From: Undaria pinnatifida
Taxonomy: Eukaryota > Sar > Phaeophyceae > Laminariales > Alariaceae
Direction: 5' to 3'
NCBI GenBank assembly: GCA_012845835.1
Contig: JABAKD010000023.1
Location: forward strand, 19,826,691 to 19,890,690
DNA: 64,000 nt
The stretch's first letter is position 1; every line of letters begins with the position of its first letter. Below, in pieces: positions 35,148 to 47,683 of this stretch. The translations under genes were made by a program, and so were the position numbers. The notes beneath the pieces are model-generated. The model made no database searches. It worked only from the letters and a program-made list of their open reading frames with translations, and was not told the DNA's origin.

Positions 35148-35402
35148 ACACCAACACGAAGCCCGCGCTTACGTTGACCGTTGAACGGCTCAAACAGTAG
35201 CAGCGCAGACAGGCACCACAGCGATATCACGCCTTTTAAATCCCTACTGCTTCAACGCCTGGGACGGAAGCGGGGCCTTTTTTATACGATACCGTCATTA
35301 AAGCAACCGTTTCCGTGGATATCATCTACGACCCTCGCTTGGCGCAGCCCAAAAAAAAAAATAAAGCGCGCGAAGCTCGCCGATTTTTGCGCTTGTATAC
35401 CA
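35148..35402 (+). repeat. Dispersed repeat G, copy 3
   Basis: CACACCAACACGAAGCCCGC to GATTTTTGCGCTTGTATACC, with an internal run of eleven A. The DNA between here and 34886, and from 35403 to 35970, shows no gene. Confidence 0.7.
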
Positions 35403-35970
35403 GGTATTAGGTATAGAAGGACTTGCGACGAAGTACAATTTGTTTTCCCCAAATCCTCAAGTTTTACTACAATTCCAGTTTGCGTCCGGCAAAGGGCACG
35501 CGGCGTGGGCACAGAAAACACACCAAACGCATAAACGTCACGCAGAGCAAAAGACACCCCAACGTCGCGTAGAGGCAGAGGGCCGGACTCGTCAGCAGTC
35601 CCTCGCCGCGGTCGAAGGGTGCCAAAGAGTGGGAGTAAAAGCCGATGCTTGGAGGTTCTGCAAAATACTATACAGAGGGTTTTTAGGGGAGTCTTGCCGC
35701 ATGTTCAGCGAGGTCTTCGTTCACTGTTGACTCCACATATAAGCCGCATTCGTCGATGTGGACGTTACATTTTCCCAAATATCACGTGAGAGACAGCCGC
35801 GACAAAGACTAGCGTATTCCGTAGCCACTTTTTCCCACGATACTCTGTATCGCTCTCGCTCGAGGTGTGCGCTTACAAACCAAACTCAAGTCAAAGTCGT
35901 GCCCGGTTGTCGCTTCAGTTATAACATACACACCTCGTTAGGTATACAAAAAAACGAGTCAGTGTTACTC

Positions 35971-36440
35971 GCCAATTATTCGTGACTAATACAAAGCAGA
36001 CACCTGATTCAAAAACAGCCCACCATAGACAGTTAGATCTTCAGGCTAAATGTAAAAGCACAGGAACCTTGTGACCCGTTAAGAATCAGGCCGTTGTTAC
36101 TTGCCAGCTCTTCGTGACTAACGGACAGCTAATTCGAAACAGTCCACCAACGACAGCTCTTCAGGCTAAATATGACAACACGATATATCGTTTGACCCGT
36201 AAAGGTAGTTTCGGCCAATTGCCCGCGAAGAGCTAACGAGCTTCCATAAGTAGCAGCCTATTCGTTAAATGTGAGAGGACGCTAATATTTAGCGCGGTGA
36301 TAATTTCGACGATTATAAGGACATCGGTTAAATGTAACAGTACGCTAACCATTTGACCCGTAAAGCTCTTCGTAACTATTAGACAGCCTTCAGCCAGACT
36401 GCCCGACAGCTCTTAAAGCCGCCTATTGGCTAAGTGTGAC
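35971..36440 (+). repeat. Irregular tandem repeats with CAGCTCTTCGTGACTAA
   Basis: Variants of AGCTCTTCGTGACTAA, TTTGACCCGTAAAG and GCTAAATGTGACAGTACGCTA recur four to five times with variable spacing. No coding potential. Confidence 0.5.
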
Positions 36441-36454
36441 AGTACTTGAGCGAT

Positions 36455-36940
36455 TTAATTAAATCAGCTGATGGGCGTCGTTGTAGCTGGCTGGCGCTTG
36501 TCTGAACCCTTTGCGCCCCCATCAACGGCTGGGATGCCCAGATGTGCTAGGCCATCCCCGCCAGTCGGGTATGTAGCATTTTCCGGCCCTGTGTCAGCCA
36601 AGTAGTAGAGCAGGTGCTGGTATTACTATGGAGCTGCCAAAAGCTTCTATTGGTGTTTGACCAGGGTTTTGCTCGGTACCCATTTCTCGGTCGTCGTCGG
36701 GTTGAGCCGGGTTGTGCCGAGCTTTGGCTGAAATCATGCGGAAACCAACGGCATGTTTGTAGCGGTTTAAAACAGCTGATAGGCGTCGTTGTAGCTGCCT
36801 GGCCCGCTTCTGAATCCTGTGCGCTCCAGCCGACGGCTAAGATGCCCAGATGTGCTAGGGCACCCACGCCAGTCGGGTGTGTAGCATGTTCCGGTCCTAT
36901 GCCAGTAAGTAGAGCAAGTGCTGGTGTTACTATTAATAAT
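36455..36940 (+). repeat. Tandem duplication, period about 310 bp
   Basis: 36458-36640 and 36768-36935 share CAGCTGATRGGCGTCGTTGT, GATGCCCAGATGTGCTAGG and GCCAGTCGGGTRTGTAGCAT. The long frame through both copies is likely incidental. Confidence 0.65.
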
Positions 36941-37369
36941 GAACTCCCAACAATTATAAAAAACAAGATACAATCCAGGTGTAAGATCGGATATTTCGTC
37001 AAAACTCATCTGCGCAAGCTGTGCGTGTTACTCCGATCGCACGTACTACTGGGTGTGTCCTCATTAAAGGTGTAGGTCGGCGACCTCCCTTAGAAGTAGC
37101 TTGTACCAGCGTCAACAGGGTGATGTCAATCAATATTTGCACGGAAAAGCCCGCTTTTGAGGGGGGCGAAATCTGACGGCGTGGAATGCATCTCTTTCAT
37201 TACGTATATCATGATATTTGACCAGGGCGTCCTCCATATCGATTTTTCGGGTGGGGGCACGACCCCGCGAGATGGAGTCTACATCATCCGTTTTCATTCA
37301 TACGACATCCGTACAGGGTATTGCACAGTAAAAAAACAATAGAGTAGACGATGGAGGTGTTACCCTATT

Positions 37370-38180
37370 ATCAATTACCCGGGTACTCGCGAGTATTACC
37401 CGGCTAGATAATACCCATCACGGGTACGAGTAGCACTTCATACTCGCCGAGTATTTGATCTCCGGGTGCCCGAATAACCGAGTACTCGTTACATTCCGTT
37501 CGAAATCCTCGGCACGGCAACTTATCGTCCCCTAAATCACGTCCCCTTGGTATTACTACGTACGATGTTTGCCAGGAAACCAAATGAAAAAATGTTTCAT
37601 GCCCCACGGTTCATCGTGACCATATACGAGTAGAACCTTATACTCGCCAAGTATTTGGGCCCTGGGTACCCGGGTACTCGTTGGATGACGTTCGAATACA
37701 CGCGCATGGCAACTTATCATCCATTAAAAAGCACGTCCCCTGGGTACACTGTTTCGTACGAAACTCTCAGGAAAACTTCTTCAAAATGAATATGCTGTCT
37801 CATGCTTATCCTCACCTGTTTGCGCTTAGAACCCACACAAACATATCTACGATGCATCGCATAGTCTGTTTTACCGGGGTGTGGAACTAATTACTTGTGG
37901 CAGGGTTGTTATGCCGAATCTTGTACGCTTCGCGTTACAACAACGAGTTTCTTCGAAGCAACTATTTCGTAGCAAACTTAAAGGACCGAACTTGATGAGA
38001 TATAACGTCCTGGGTACCAAGGCACCCGTCTGTTTGCCGGGTAACCGAAAGTTATACGGGTGCCCCGGTACCCGCCCAAAGCGGCCGTAAATATCCGCGA
38101 GGAACCGAGTATTTTTTCTCCGAAATTAGCGGGTACCCCCTTAAGACGGGTACTCGTCTGGTAACACCTCTAGTAGACGA
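37370..38180 (+). repeat. GGGTAC/TACTCG-rich repeats, period about 225 bp
   Basis: Two clear units (about 37430-37650 and 37650-37780) share ATACTCGCCRAGTATTTG, GGGTACCCGGGTACTCGTT and AACTTATC. A third weak unit lies to 38160. 37010-37370 shows nothing. No gene. Confidence 0.5.
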
Positions 38181-38379
38181 TCATCGGCCGCCTCCTCAGC
38201 AGTAAATAGCTTTTACCCCGCCTCAAAAATGAGTCAACTATGTTTGCGATCTTTCAGTTTAGTTCATTTCATTTTCTAGGGAAACGCTTTTGTGATATAC
38301 ACAGTATACTTTATCAAGCGCCGGTACTGTAGTTATCATACTCTTCTTCCCGTATGGGGCTCAGTAGTACTAGTGGAAG

Positions 38380-41130
38380 ATATTCATTCAAGGATTGGAA
38401 AAACATGCAACCCGAATGAGAACATTGGGTAATATGGGGAAGTAACAAATAATAGGAATGGGACGGAGATGTTGACGTTCCTCAACAACGAGATGAAGAC
38501 GTTGAACGACAGAGCACGAAAGCCAGAGCCAGAGCCAGAATAGACTGGACGATGCATACGAACTGGAGAAAGCCCCATTCTTGACTTTACAGTGCCAGGA
38601 AACGGGCCTAGTAGGGAAACGGAACAACAGGTATGCGCTGCGGACGTAGAAACTACGGATCACTGCCCACCCTGGTAGCATGGACAGAGAGGCAACAGAC
38701 GAGTTGTAAAGAAATAGGCGAGGTGTGAAACTGTATCGATGGCGAATATACAACTACAAGTAGAGTTTCATGAGGAGGTGATCAAAAACGCAGAGAATTT
38801 TTCCGAGTTGTTGGAAAGCGTAGATACAGCAAAGAACGGCGAAGGGACAGTACAGGAGTGAGGATGATAGGAGGATGGGAGCAATTAGCAAATATCACAA
38901 CAAGTAAAGTCATCGAGAAAAGTTGTCAGTATGCAACAGAGAAGAAAAATTGTGGGAGGAGGAAGTAATAGAGGCTGTAAGAGTAATAAGAGAGGCACAC
39001 AAGGCATGCAACAAGTAAAACTACGGAAGGATGGGAAGAGTATGCAATAGCAAGAAACAAGGTAAAAAAGAGAGAAGAGAGAAAATATAGATAGACGTAC
39101 GATCGTACTGAACAAACAAAATAAAGGCTTTGATGGCAGGCTAAGGAGATGTGGGTAGGGATAAAAAGAAAACTGGGCAAACAAGCAGGAGACGCAAACA
39201 CGGGAATAGCCCCATTAAGAGCACGACACGGTAAAATGGTTCGTCATTCGAAAGGGAAGAGGAAATATATAGTAGAGCACTACCGCAAGCTAGGAACGCA
39301 CACAATCAATGAAAGCTTCGACGCAGAATCCAAGAAAGAGACCAACGCGTGGGCAGAGGCGAGCGAGCGAGCACCAGGAGCAGGAGGACAGTGGTTCAGA
39401 AAGTTTGCAGATATGCCATGATGGAAGAAGTAAAGAAGCGTGTAGCTAGTCTTAAGAACAGAAAGACAGAAGGGGCAGATCAACTAGTGAAGTACGGGGG
39501 AGAAGGAATGCTTACCATGATGTCTATGTTGTACAATTGGATTTGGATAAACGCGTACGCAACGAAGAGGTGGAAGAAGTAGTATGAATATACAGGTCTG
39601 ACCCGGGGAACTATAGAGGCATTACGCTATTAACACCGTAGGAAAAACGTCCTGCGATATTTTGAACAATGTAATAGGAAAAATGGTGGAGAAGGAAGAA
39701 AATACAAGAAAAGCGCAAGCAGGGTTTAGGCCCAAACCGTAGCTGTGTAGATCATGTGCACACGTCAGGCAACAAATTCAAGGTAAAAAGGAAGCGGGGC
39801 TAACAACGTAGGGTTTGTTTTAAGGTGTACGCGAGGCCTACGACAGTGCGGACAAAGTGGTCGCCAAAATAATTGTGGGAAACTGGAATCAAAGGGAAGC
39901 TGTGGAGAATTATCCAAAAAAAAAAACGCGATGTGCGCGAAGTGCTGTGATGCCGGTCGGGTAAGTGTCGAACTATGTTGATATGTTACAAGGAGTTGCA
40001 CAGGGATTTACGTTATCGCCCCATCCGTTCAAGGTATATATTAATGACATGATAATAGTAGTCGAAGCAGCAACACAGAGAGTTACCGTGGGGGACAATA
40101 TGGTGTCGGGATTGATGTTTGCGGATGGTTGTGTGGGGATAATCCGAAGGACTACGAAAAAAAGTGCCAACGCAATAAATACACTAGAAAATGGAGAGTG
40201 GTAGTTTAAAAAAAGTGCGCAGTAACTGTACCTAACGAAGACGACGAGAGCCCAGCAACATTCAAAAGGGAGTACTAAACTACCGATCGAAGACCAGTAT
40301 ATATACCTTGGCATAGATATCCCATAATGGTGCTCTTGGGGTGCACATAACCAAAAGTAATAGGCTAAAGCACACGCAGGCAAGATGAACGCGATCCTAA
40401 CAGACTCACGTTTTGACACTAGGACTGAAGATGTAGCTGATAATAAATGTGATCGTACCAGAGCTGATATACGCAGGAAATTATGGGAAGGGGACACGAA
40501 GTTCGCAAAACAGCTCAAAACAGTACAGGTGACAGCAGCCAAAAAAGTACTATTACGAGGATGCTCAAATACAACAAAAAATACAGTGCCAAGAAAAGGG
40601 AATGTGCCTACATAAAATAAACACATGAGAAAGTTGAAACGGCAAAATAAAGTGAAGAATATAAACGAGGTTGCCAGCAGTAGCTGATAGAGCTGTATGG
40701 GAGAAAGTAACACAAGGGCGAGCAGGAAAAAGGTGGGGTAGCGAAGTCGACAAAGGTTGGAAGGAGGAAACCAAGAAGAGATACTGTCCATAATGAAAAC
40801 GTATTTGCACGACTGAACGGGCTACGCCAAAAGGCTGAAAATGCGTTTTCGTGTGGGGGAACCGGACCTGCCAGAACCAGGAAATAGGAACACCAGTACT
40901 CCGGTGGAGGAGAAAGAAGGCGCACAGAACTGCCGTTGCGGCGACACAGACGAGAGTAGAACCCACAAAGTGGGAGAATGCGAACTGTACAAGGAGGAAC
41001 GGAATGTGTTAGAGCAAGAGATGAGGGAAACAAGCGAATGTAACATGGAAAATTCAAGTATATCAGTGTAGATAGATTATGGACACAGACGGCCAGAGAG
41101 GAAGGAGATAAGACAAGTACAACATTTTAA
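38380..41130 (+). mobile_element. LINE K, long degenerate copy
   Basis: Reverse-transcriptase pieces lie in order on the plus strand. MEEVKKRVASLKNRKTEGAD and LVKYGGEGM (39421-39540) match the fingers. QAGFRPNRS-like DNA lies near 39720. LQGVAQGFTLSPHPFKVYIND (39988-40045) matches the GxxQGxxLSPxLF motif, then LMFADG, where LINE RTs have FADD. At 40930-40990, CRCGDTDESRTHKVGEC forms a C-x-C-x8-H-x4-C finger typical of LINE C-termini. The 5' part from 38380 is weak. Many stops and shifts; long minus-strand frames here are shadows. Confidence 0.75.
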
Positions 41131-41449
41131 TGTACAATAAGGGCTCTGCTCCGCGGGCGGCTGATGCCCCCCAATACGCTCGCGCAAGGAAGACTATATC
41201 TACATGTGAACACGGGTCAGAGAGAATAGGCGCATGATTTTGGTGCCACTAGCGATTTGATAATGCCAAGAACAACTTATGCAGAGCTGATTCCCCCGTG
41301 CTTCACTGTGTGATTATTGGCGGTGTCACGTTCTCATCGGCAGTATACGGGTGTAGTTTGCGAAGAAGAATATGAAGAGAACCGAGAGGACAACCAAATA
41401 AATACAGCAAAAAGACGAGTACACACGTATATACCTTACCGATACCTGG
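41131..41449. other. No gene seen
   Basis: Spacer between LINE K and the minisatellite; nothing recognisable. Confidence 0.4.
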
Positions 41450-41940
41450 CACTCGGTACTTCCCATGATGCCTGGTACTTTATGTTCGAAAGGACGCACA
41501 GCGCAGAATGGCACAGCACCGCACCACATGTAAAGGCACGCCACCGCACAGCACCTCACGGCGCTGCGCTGCGCTGCTGAGCTGAGCTGGGAGTGCATTT
41601 TTTGTTATTCAACAATGCAGTACCGGTACCTTGGATGATACTTCGAATGGTACCTGGCATTGTGCGAAAGTACAGCAACGCGCACAGCACGGCACAGCAC
41701 GGCACAGCGCCGCATAGTACCGCACCACGCGCACTCGGCACCGCACAGCGCTGCGCTGCTGAGCCAGCGCTGAGGTGCGCTACTCAGCTGGATACTTCTT
41801 ATGATACCTGATGTTGTATGAAGAACAGCAAAGCACGCCGCACGGCTCAGCATGGCACAGCACCGCACCGCACGGCACCGCACGGCGCTGCGCTGCTCGG
41901 CTGAGCTAATGATGAGCCGAGCTGAGTTCAGCTGGGACCT
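41450..41940 (+). repeat. GCACAGCACC minisatellite, three higher-order units
   Basis: Units of about 160-175 bp (near 41450-41595, 41620-41785, 41790-41935). Each has GATACCTGG/GGTACCTGG, then a GCACAGCACCGCACCGCAC run, then GCGCTGCGCTGCTGAGC. Frames on both strands are artefacts. Confidence 0.7.
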
Positions 41941-42230
41941 GGTATGATGAAGCTTCGTGCGCCTACTAAAAAGAGGTCAAGCAAAGAAATACAAAAAGCT
42001 GGGCCGTTCCGCAAGTACTGGACGGAGGCGGTGTCCACGTGGGAATTCTTGAAAGGGCAGGAATGTACCGGCCGAGCCCTCTCAGAAAAAAGACATGAAA
42101 AAGAAGTTACAAGGTACCCCTCCGGGAAGAGCCTGGGGGAGTGGCGCAAGAACGAAATCCAAGCATCCAACATCTGACTGCCTGTGGGCAAAAAACATGT
42201 ACCCGGTGGTAGTAAGAATATTCAAGGATG

Positions 42231-42600
42231 TATTCTGTAGGGTACTAACAAACCGTATCCGGGGTATTTACCCCGGGTATTACCCTACAAAGACCTTCTG
42301 TAAGTTATGTAGGACATTCATACCCGTTCCCGGAACTTCTGGAAGTTCTGTGTGACATTCATACCCGTACCCGAAACTTCTGGAAGTTCTGTACGCCCGT
42401 GTCCACAATACCCGAAATACGGGTACATATTTTGATACCCGCTCGGATATTATGTGAGTTCTGTACTCCCGTGCCACAGTACCCGGACCTTCTGGAAGTT
42501 CTGTAAGACTTCCGGACCCGTACCCGGAACTTCTGGAAGTTCTGTAAGAAACCCGTACCCTTACCCGCAAGTTCTGTGAGTTATGGAATACTGTGGTACA
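42231..42600 (-). repeat. Minisatellite-like element F, copy 2
   Basis: Reverse-oriented relative to copy 1. Several GGAACTTCTGGAAGTTCTGT units separated by TACCCGTACCC. The left edge has GTATTTACCCCGGGTATTACC and CCTACAAAG, shared with 50620-50650. The stretch 41941-42230 has no recognisable feature. Confidence 0.75.
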
Positions 42601-43528
42601 ATACCCCGGGTGCGGGTATACGTTTGTAACAATACCGGAGTGGCCGGTACAATTTGTAATTCTTGCAACTTACGGTCGAGCGCGTTCTGACTTTATGTCT
42701 CGTGTCATGTATTCTGACGTCACGTCTCTTCCGTCACGCTGACGCCACATCCCCCCAACACGAAATGACACAAAACCACCCCCGCCACACACAGGCACCC
42801 ACTCGTTCACAACCACCCGTAGCCAAGACACAAAACTAAAGAACGCAACCACGCACATCCGTCATTTGCATCTGTGCACCTGCGGAGAGGGAATATAGAC
42901 GCGGCGGATTCGCAAGGATCCCCGCCTGACAGGGATGGCGGCACTTCATCTACCCCCCCTCCGTCCGACGGGTGGCGGCAGTTCGTCTACTCCACCAGCG
43001 GCCGGGAGCCAGGCCGAGGTAACCGCGGTTGATGGCAATAAAGCCGTGCTTGTATTTACACCGGCGCGCGTGTACATGAAATGAGAGGTGCATGTATTGT
43101 CCGCGGGCATCGTCCAAGCCGTCGATGAATTCAAGCTGCCGGACGGCTACAGGAGAGAGGGTTCCCGCGAGCGGCCGTTTATGTTGTTGTTGTTGTTGTT
43201 GTTGTTCTCACATTAACTCGCGTAATCAAGTCCGTGGTCACAGGACAGGCTCCAGTCACTCTGGAGCTGAGGAATACCCCAGGGAAAAACACACACAACC
43301 CAAGGTGGTACACGCATATATCACAGCTGACGCAATTCATGCCTCCACCAGAAATATATAAAAGTGAAATCGGGAGTCAGTCTACGATGTGCCAGGTCCA
43401 GGCCGGTGCATACGTCTCACTACTCACGCCTGGACAAACCAAATATTCCGATTGCCACCCAAGGAAGACTACCACGTATATATTACACGTAGTATCTATC
43501 ACTACGCATACGCACGACAAGCATAAGT
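42601..43528. other. Unassigned; (GTT)n at 43182-43206
   Basis: Contains a short imperfect duplication at 42930-43000 (GGCGGCACTTCATCTACC and GGCGGCAGTTCGTCTACT) and a nine-repeat GTT microsatellite. A plus frame from 43234 (GQAPVTLELRNTPGKNTHNP...) is open to the purine tract but has no domain I recognise. Confidence 0.4.
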
Positions 43529-43727
43529 CAATTGGAGAAAAAGAAACAAAGAAAAGAAAAGAAGATAAAGGAATAGAAAGAAAAGAGAAGAAAAACGAAA
43601 CAAGACGAAAAAGGCAAGCAAAGAGAAGAAAAAGACAAGAAAAGCAAGAAAAGACAAGACAGGAAAGCAAGGAAAGAAGAAAAGAATAAAAGAAAAAAAA
43701 AAATAGAAAAAGAAAAGAAAGAAAAAT
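43529..43727 (+). repeat. Long polypurine tract (GA/AAG-rich)
   Basis: About 200 bp of nearly pure A/G on the plus strand, built from AAGAAAAG, GAAAAG and GGAAAG words. It sits immediately beyond the 3' end of LINE L (minus strand), so on the LINE coding strand it is a polypyrimidine tail. Confidence 0.8.
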
Positions 43728-43846
43728 GTCATACTAGCAGACCCTAGGAACTGGCTAAGGATGGCATTGGACTAACAGAGGGTATCACGTCCATCATCAA
43801 TGGCACCTGGGAGAGAACGCAACATGGCGAAGAAATCAGAGCGGTC

Positions 43847-46117
43847 TTATGCTATCTTGTGATGGCCATTAGAAAGCCCACAACTTTCAATACGATGATG
43901 GCCAAACCCAGACTTCAGTCTCTTGGGCATGACGCTCCCCCTTCCGCCCCTCCCCCCTTCCTCCCTTTCCCCCTCCCCCCTCCCCCCCTTCCCCCCTCCC
44001 CCAGTCCCCTCCCCGCCCCCCCCCCTTCCCCCTCCCCCCGGCCGCTTAGAGATGCCAACGGTGGATGACGCTGCCGCAGCCTTTGCGCGTCGCTCTGCAG
44101 CTTTGCGTCTCTCCGTTTCATGCCAATTCCGCATGAACAACTCGGCTCCCTCCTCTACTCTTCGAAACCATCTGCCAGCCTTCTGAGCAGCCTTTCGCCA
44201 GCCTTCGAATTTCATTCCAAAAACCGACATATCCTCCTTCAGATGATCCATCCAGTCTTTCTCTTGCCCCCCTGAGTAGCCTTTACCCCCAACAAACTCC
44301 CCAAACATCACCCTCTGTGGCAGACGCTCCTCCCCCATGCGTGCCTCGAATCCCGCAAACAAAATCCTCCGTTTGCGCACTATCACCTCAACGCTCTCGG
44401 AATCTGTCTGGGCAAGCACGTCGGCGTACGATAGGGTATGGTCGTCGAGCTTCCGTTTCCGCCATCCAAGGCATCGGAGGAGCATGGAGCGGTGAACCCA
44501 TCGTAGCCTGTCATAGTCAGGCTTCTTCGGGCTCCACGTCATGCAACCGTACAGCAGTGTCTCGACCACCTCAGCTTTCAGCAGCCGCACCTTCAACCGT
44601 AAACGCACACCCGGGCGATCATAGACTTCCATCTTGTACCGCTGGAAACACGCCCAGGCCCTCTGAAGACGCCGCGTTATTTCAGTGCTAAGGTTTCTGT
44701 CTGCGGTGATAGCCCCGCCCAAGTATACAAACTGGATTGTTTGTTTGTAAACCTGGCCGGCTGCATTGATCGTGAAGGACACCTTCCCCCCGCTTTTGGT
44801 TTCCAGGCACATTATCTCTGTTTTTGCCTCGGATACTGTAAGCCCGAACGACGAACACGCAGTCACGATCGTCGTCATCATCCTCTCCAGACCTTCTGAT
44901 GATCGCGATACGATGCCCGCATCGTCCGCGTACAGCATACCCCACAATCTCTGCACCCCCTCCCCCTCCTTCCTCCTCCGTCCGTCGACTTTGCCTGTGC
45001 GTGAAGTGCCCTTCTCGCCTTCCTTCTTTCGTTGAAGCTGCACCATGTTGTCCGTGATGGCTGCATCATCGAGGAAGCGTTTCTCGGCCACACGCAGTAC
45101 CGCAGTGAAAAACATGTCGAACAGCAGTGGCGCGAGCACGCATCCTTGCCTGAGACCTTGCCCCACGTCGAACTTATCCGAGCACTCTCCATCATCCAGC
45201 CGCACGCATGCTTGCATACCGTCGTGGAATTGGCGGATGACGGCGAGCATTCTCGGTGGCATGCCAAAACGAGCAAGGACATCCCACAAAAGGCTTCGGT
45301 CGACGGAGTCGTATGCTTTGGTGAGGTCGATGAAGCACATGTACAAGGGGGTGTCCTTCTTCCGCGCCAGTTCCTGCAGTCGTCGTACTACGAACATCAT
45401 GTCAACCGTCGAGCGTTGGGGTCTGAACCCACACTGTTCCTCCGGCAGAATGTTCTCGCGTTCGCAATAGTCACTCAGGCGACCCGCGATGACTTTGAGG
45501 AGTACTTTACCGGCGTGAGCCGCGAGGGAGATGCCACGATAATTGCCACACTCAGTCCGATCTTTATTCTTGTGAAGCACCTTAATCGTAGCATCTTTCC
45601 ATTGTTGGGGTACGCCACCCCCCCTCCACACAGCGACGATGATATCGTGGAAGTTTCCGAGGGTGTTGAATTCTCCTTCGTCGGCCAAAACCTTCAAGAG
45701 CTCGGTCAGGAGACCATCGGGCCCTACCGCCTTTCGGTTCGCCAGCGCCCGGATCGCCTCCTCTACTTCGTACCTAGACGGGACATCGTCCAGTGGTCTG
45801 CACGGGGGCCACTGCTTAAGCTCGCCCACAATGCTTGGATCAAGGGTCGGCGACTTGGTGTTGAGCAGTTTGTGAAACCACCTCACCCACCGCTCGCGGA
45901 TGAGGACGTTATCCCGCAGCAATCGACCTTCCTCGTCCTTGATGTACTGCGAGTTAAACGTCCTCTTCCCTTCCACATCCATCCCCTTGAGGTGTTTGTA
46001 GAAGCCAGAATGAACACCTTCTCGGATACGCCCTTCGAGTTGGCGAACGTAATCTCCGAAGAACCTCTGAACAGCTTCCGCCCGCGTGCGTTTCAGCTGT
46101 TTGATGGTCGCCTTCAA
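43847..46117 (-). CDS. LINE L reverse transcriptase domain
   Basis: An intact 756-aa frame. It copies the element RNA at the nicked target. Visible motifs are [16 protein letters not shown] (128-142), [11 protein letters not shown] (188-198), [12 protein letters not shown] (226-237), [13 protein letters not shown] with catalytic Asp 264 (261-273), [15 protein letters not shown] (319-333) and [10 protein letters not shown] with Asp 398 and 399 (394-403). A charged insert of about 40 residues lies between the QG motif and YADD. Residues 694-728 are almost pure Gly/Arg/Glu, encoded by a G-run-rich stretch (plus strand C-rich, 43930-44045). The frame given begins at TTG, not ATG. It continues upstream in the same frame past a TAG into the endonuclease, so it is the C-terminal part of a longer protein. 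Confidence 0.9.
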   Translation of the reverse strand: MKATIKQLKRTRAEAVQRFFGDYVRQLEGRIREGVHSGFYKHLKGMDVEGKRTFNSQYIKDEEGRLLRDNVLIRERWVRWFHKLLNTKSPTLDPSIVGELKQWPPCRPLDDVPSRYEVEEAIRALANRKAVGPDGLLTELLKVLADEGEFNTLGNFHDIIVAVWRGGGVPQQWKDATIKVLHKNKDRTECGNYRGISLAAHAGKVLLKVIAGRLSDYCERENILPEEQCGFRPQRSTVDMMFVVRRLQELARKKDTPLYMCFIDLTKAYDSVDRSLLWDVLARFGMPPRMLAVIRQFHDGMQACVRLDDGECSDKFDVGQGLRQGCVLAPLLFDMFFTAVLRVAEKRFLDDAAITDNMVQLQRKKEGEKGTSRTGKVDGRRRKEGEGVQRLWGMLYADDAGIVSRSSEGLERMMTTIVTACSSFGLTVSEAKTEIMCLETKSGGKVSFTINAAGQVYKQTIQFVYLGGAITADRNLSTEITRRLQRAWACFQRYKMEVYDRPGVRLRLKVRLLKAEVVETLLYGCMTWSPKKPDYDRLRWVHRSMLLRCLGWRKRKLDDHTLSYADVLAQTDSESVEVIVRKRRILFAGFEARMGEERLPQRVMFGEFVGGKGYSGGQEKDWMDHLKEDMSVFGMKFEGWRKAAQKAGRWFRRVEEGAELFMRNWHETERRKAAERRAKAAAASSTVGISKRPGGGGRGGGGEGTGGGGKGGRGEGEREEGGRGGRGSVMPKRLKSGFGHHRIESCGLSNGHHKIA

Positions 46118-46183
46118 GGCTTGCCGTAGACCACGATCGTTTGGAGCAGAACGGACCCGTTTCCTCGCGTCTTCTCTATCCTG

Positions 46184-47683
46184 CTATCGTGCATTCAACT
46201 CGGCTCTCGTCTCCTCAGTCGCACACCAGCCCCGCGGTACTTGTTTACGCCGAGTAGGGGGCGCTATATCGGCGGCGTTTGACAGTATCGTCTCGGTCAG
46301 TAATGAGGCCATGTCATCAACGCTTCCGGCGTTAGTACCGGGTGTCGGAGAGGCAAGGTTGGCTGCTATCGCATTTGTCAAATTCATCCGTAGATGCGGG
46401 TCCGCCATTAATCTTTGTAGATCAATAGCTCGCCGGCTTTTGACAACTACCTTTGGACGATTTGGTGCGATGCGGCCTAAGAGGCGAATACTTGCTATCA
46501 CGAGGTTGTGGTCCGACTCGGCGTTCTCCCTGGGTGGAGTCCGCACAGTGACATTACGTACCAATCGTCTATCCACTTGCCGTGTCAGTATGTAGTCAAG
46601 TCTGTACTGGGCCTTTCCTCGGTTAGGGCTCTGAAATGTATACGATATGCAACGAGCAGGTGTAGCATAGTACGTGTTGAGGAGGGCGAGCTTGTTGTCA
46701 GTTGCGTGAGTCAATAGTCGCTCTCCGTTGTCGTTCAGCTCATCACGTCCGTATGCACCCAATACCTTGCTGTCGGTCCACTCGATCCCTCTCATGCCTG
46801 TACGAGCATTTGCGTCCATCAGGACAAGGAGGTGGTCCCTACTGGGAACCTCCTTGACCACCTCGTCATGAATTCCAAAAGTAATCATTTTCGCTGGTGC
46901 TCTTGTCGAGAGTGGGAGCATAGCCTACAATGAAAGACACACCGTTAGATTTCCCTTTGAGTTGGATGCGAACCTTCATCAGTCTAGTATGATGCACTCA
47001 ACCGCGACGTCACCCTTATCCATCCCTGCCACGATAGACTCTCTAACAGCTAAGCCTACCCCATGGGTCCCCTTCTTTTCGTACTTTCCTCCGTCTGCTC
47101 CTGAGCAAAATACAACATACCCCGCCGCCGTGAAAGCACTTTGTCCATTGCGCCTCACCTCCTGCAATCCTATGACATCACAACCTGCGTCTTGGCAAGT
47201 CTTCATTATCACCTCAGCGTGGCCTATACCATTCGTGCCCATGAAAGCAAGTGTTCGAATGTACGTACCCACGACGAGTTCCCCTGCTCTCGACCTAGCC
47301 CTTGCATCTGTGCGAATTTTGTGAGCAGCCCTTCGAATCCTCCTGCGTCTCCTCCTTTTCTTCCGAGCCTCCGATTTTCTCCATTCCACCCTCCGTTTTT
47401 CCCATACAGAGCATTTCCCCCTCTCCGTCTCCCTTCGCCCAGCCCGGTTCTTGCCTAAGTGCCAACGTGAAGGGGGCAGCAGTCCCGACACGCCACGTCC
47501 ATCTCCTTCCCGACTTTGGTGCTTACTCACGTGGGTTCGATCCTCTCTTCTCTGTTCGATACGTGCCCCATGCTTTCCGCGGCGGTGATGCGACACTGCG
47601 TCCGCAGGCAAGGCCGCTGCGTTAAAAAATTCCGCGAGGAATTTTTTTGCCTTGTCGCTGGATGACACCGCCGGCCCGGCCAT
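46184..47683 (-). pseudogene. LINE L N-terminal region and APE endonuclease
   Basis: The upstream frame (46979-47683, 234 aa) has a basic leader (ARKKRRRRRRIRRAA), then GTYIRTLAF, GLQEVRRNG with the catalytic Glu, and GTHGVGLAVRES. The downstream frame (46184-46921) has LLVLMDANARTGMRG, YRLDYILTRQ and ESDHNLV: the D-x-N, second Asp and SDH motifs of apurinic-type endonucleases that nick the target DNA. The 57 bp between the frames encode a perfectly APE-like strand in the third frame, so two small frameshifts, not a deletion, broke the protein. A TAG at 46184-46186 separates it from the RT frame. Confidence 0.85.

Noticed and set aside
39973-40791. 272-aa minus-strand frame
   Set aside because: Antisense shadow of LINE K; the plus strand there carries RT motifs, while the minus translation is a biased Ser/Phe/Leu/Cys mix.
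43859-46129. Plus-strand frames over LINE L, including 365 aa at 45032-46129
   Set aside because: Shadows of the intact minus-strand RT.
47505-47545. tRNA B-box-like GGTTCGATCC
   Set aside because: Lies within the LINE L 5' coding region with no tRNA fold around it.
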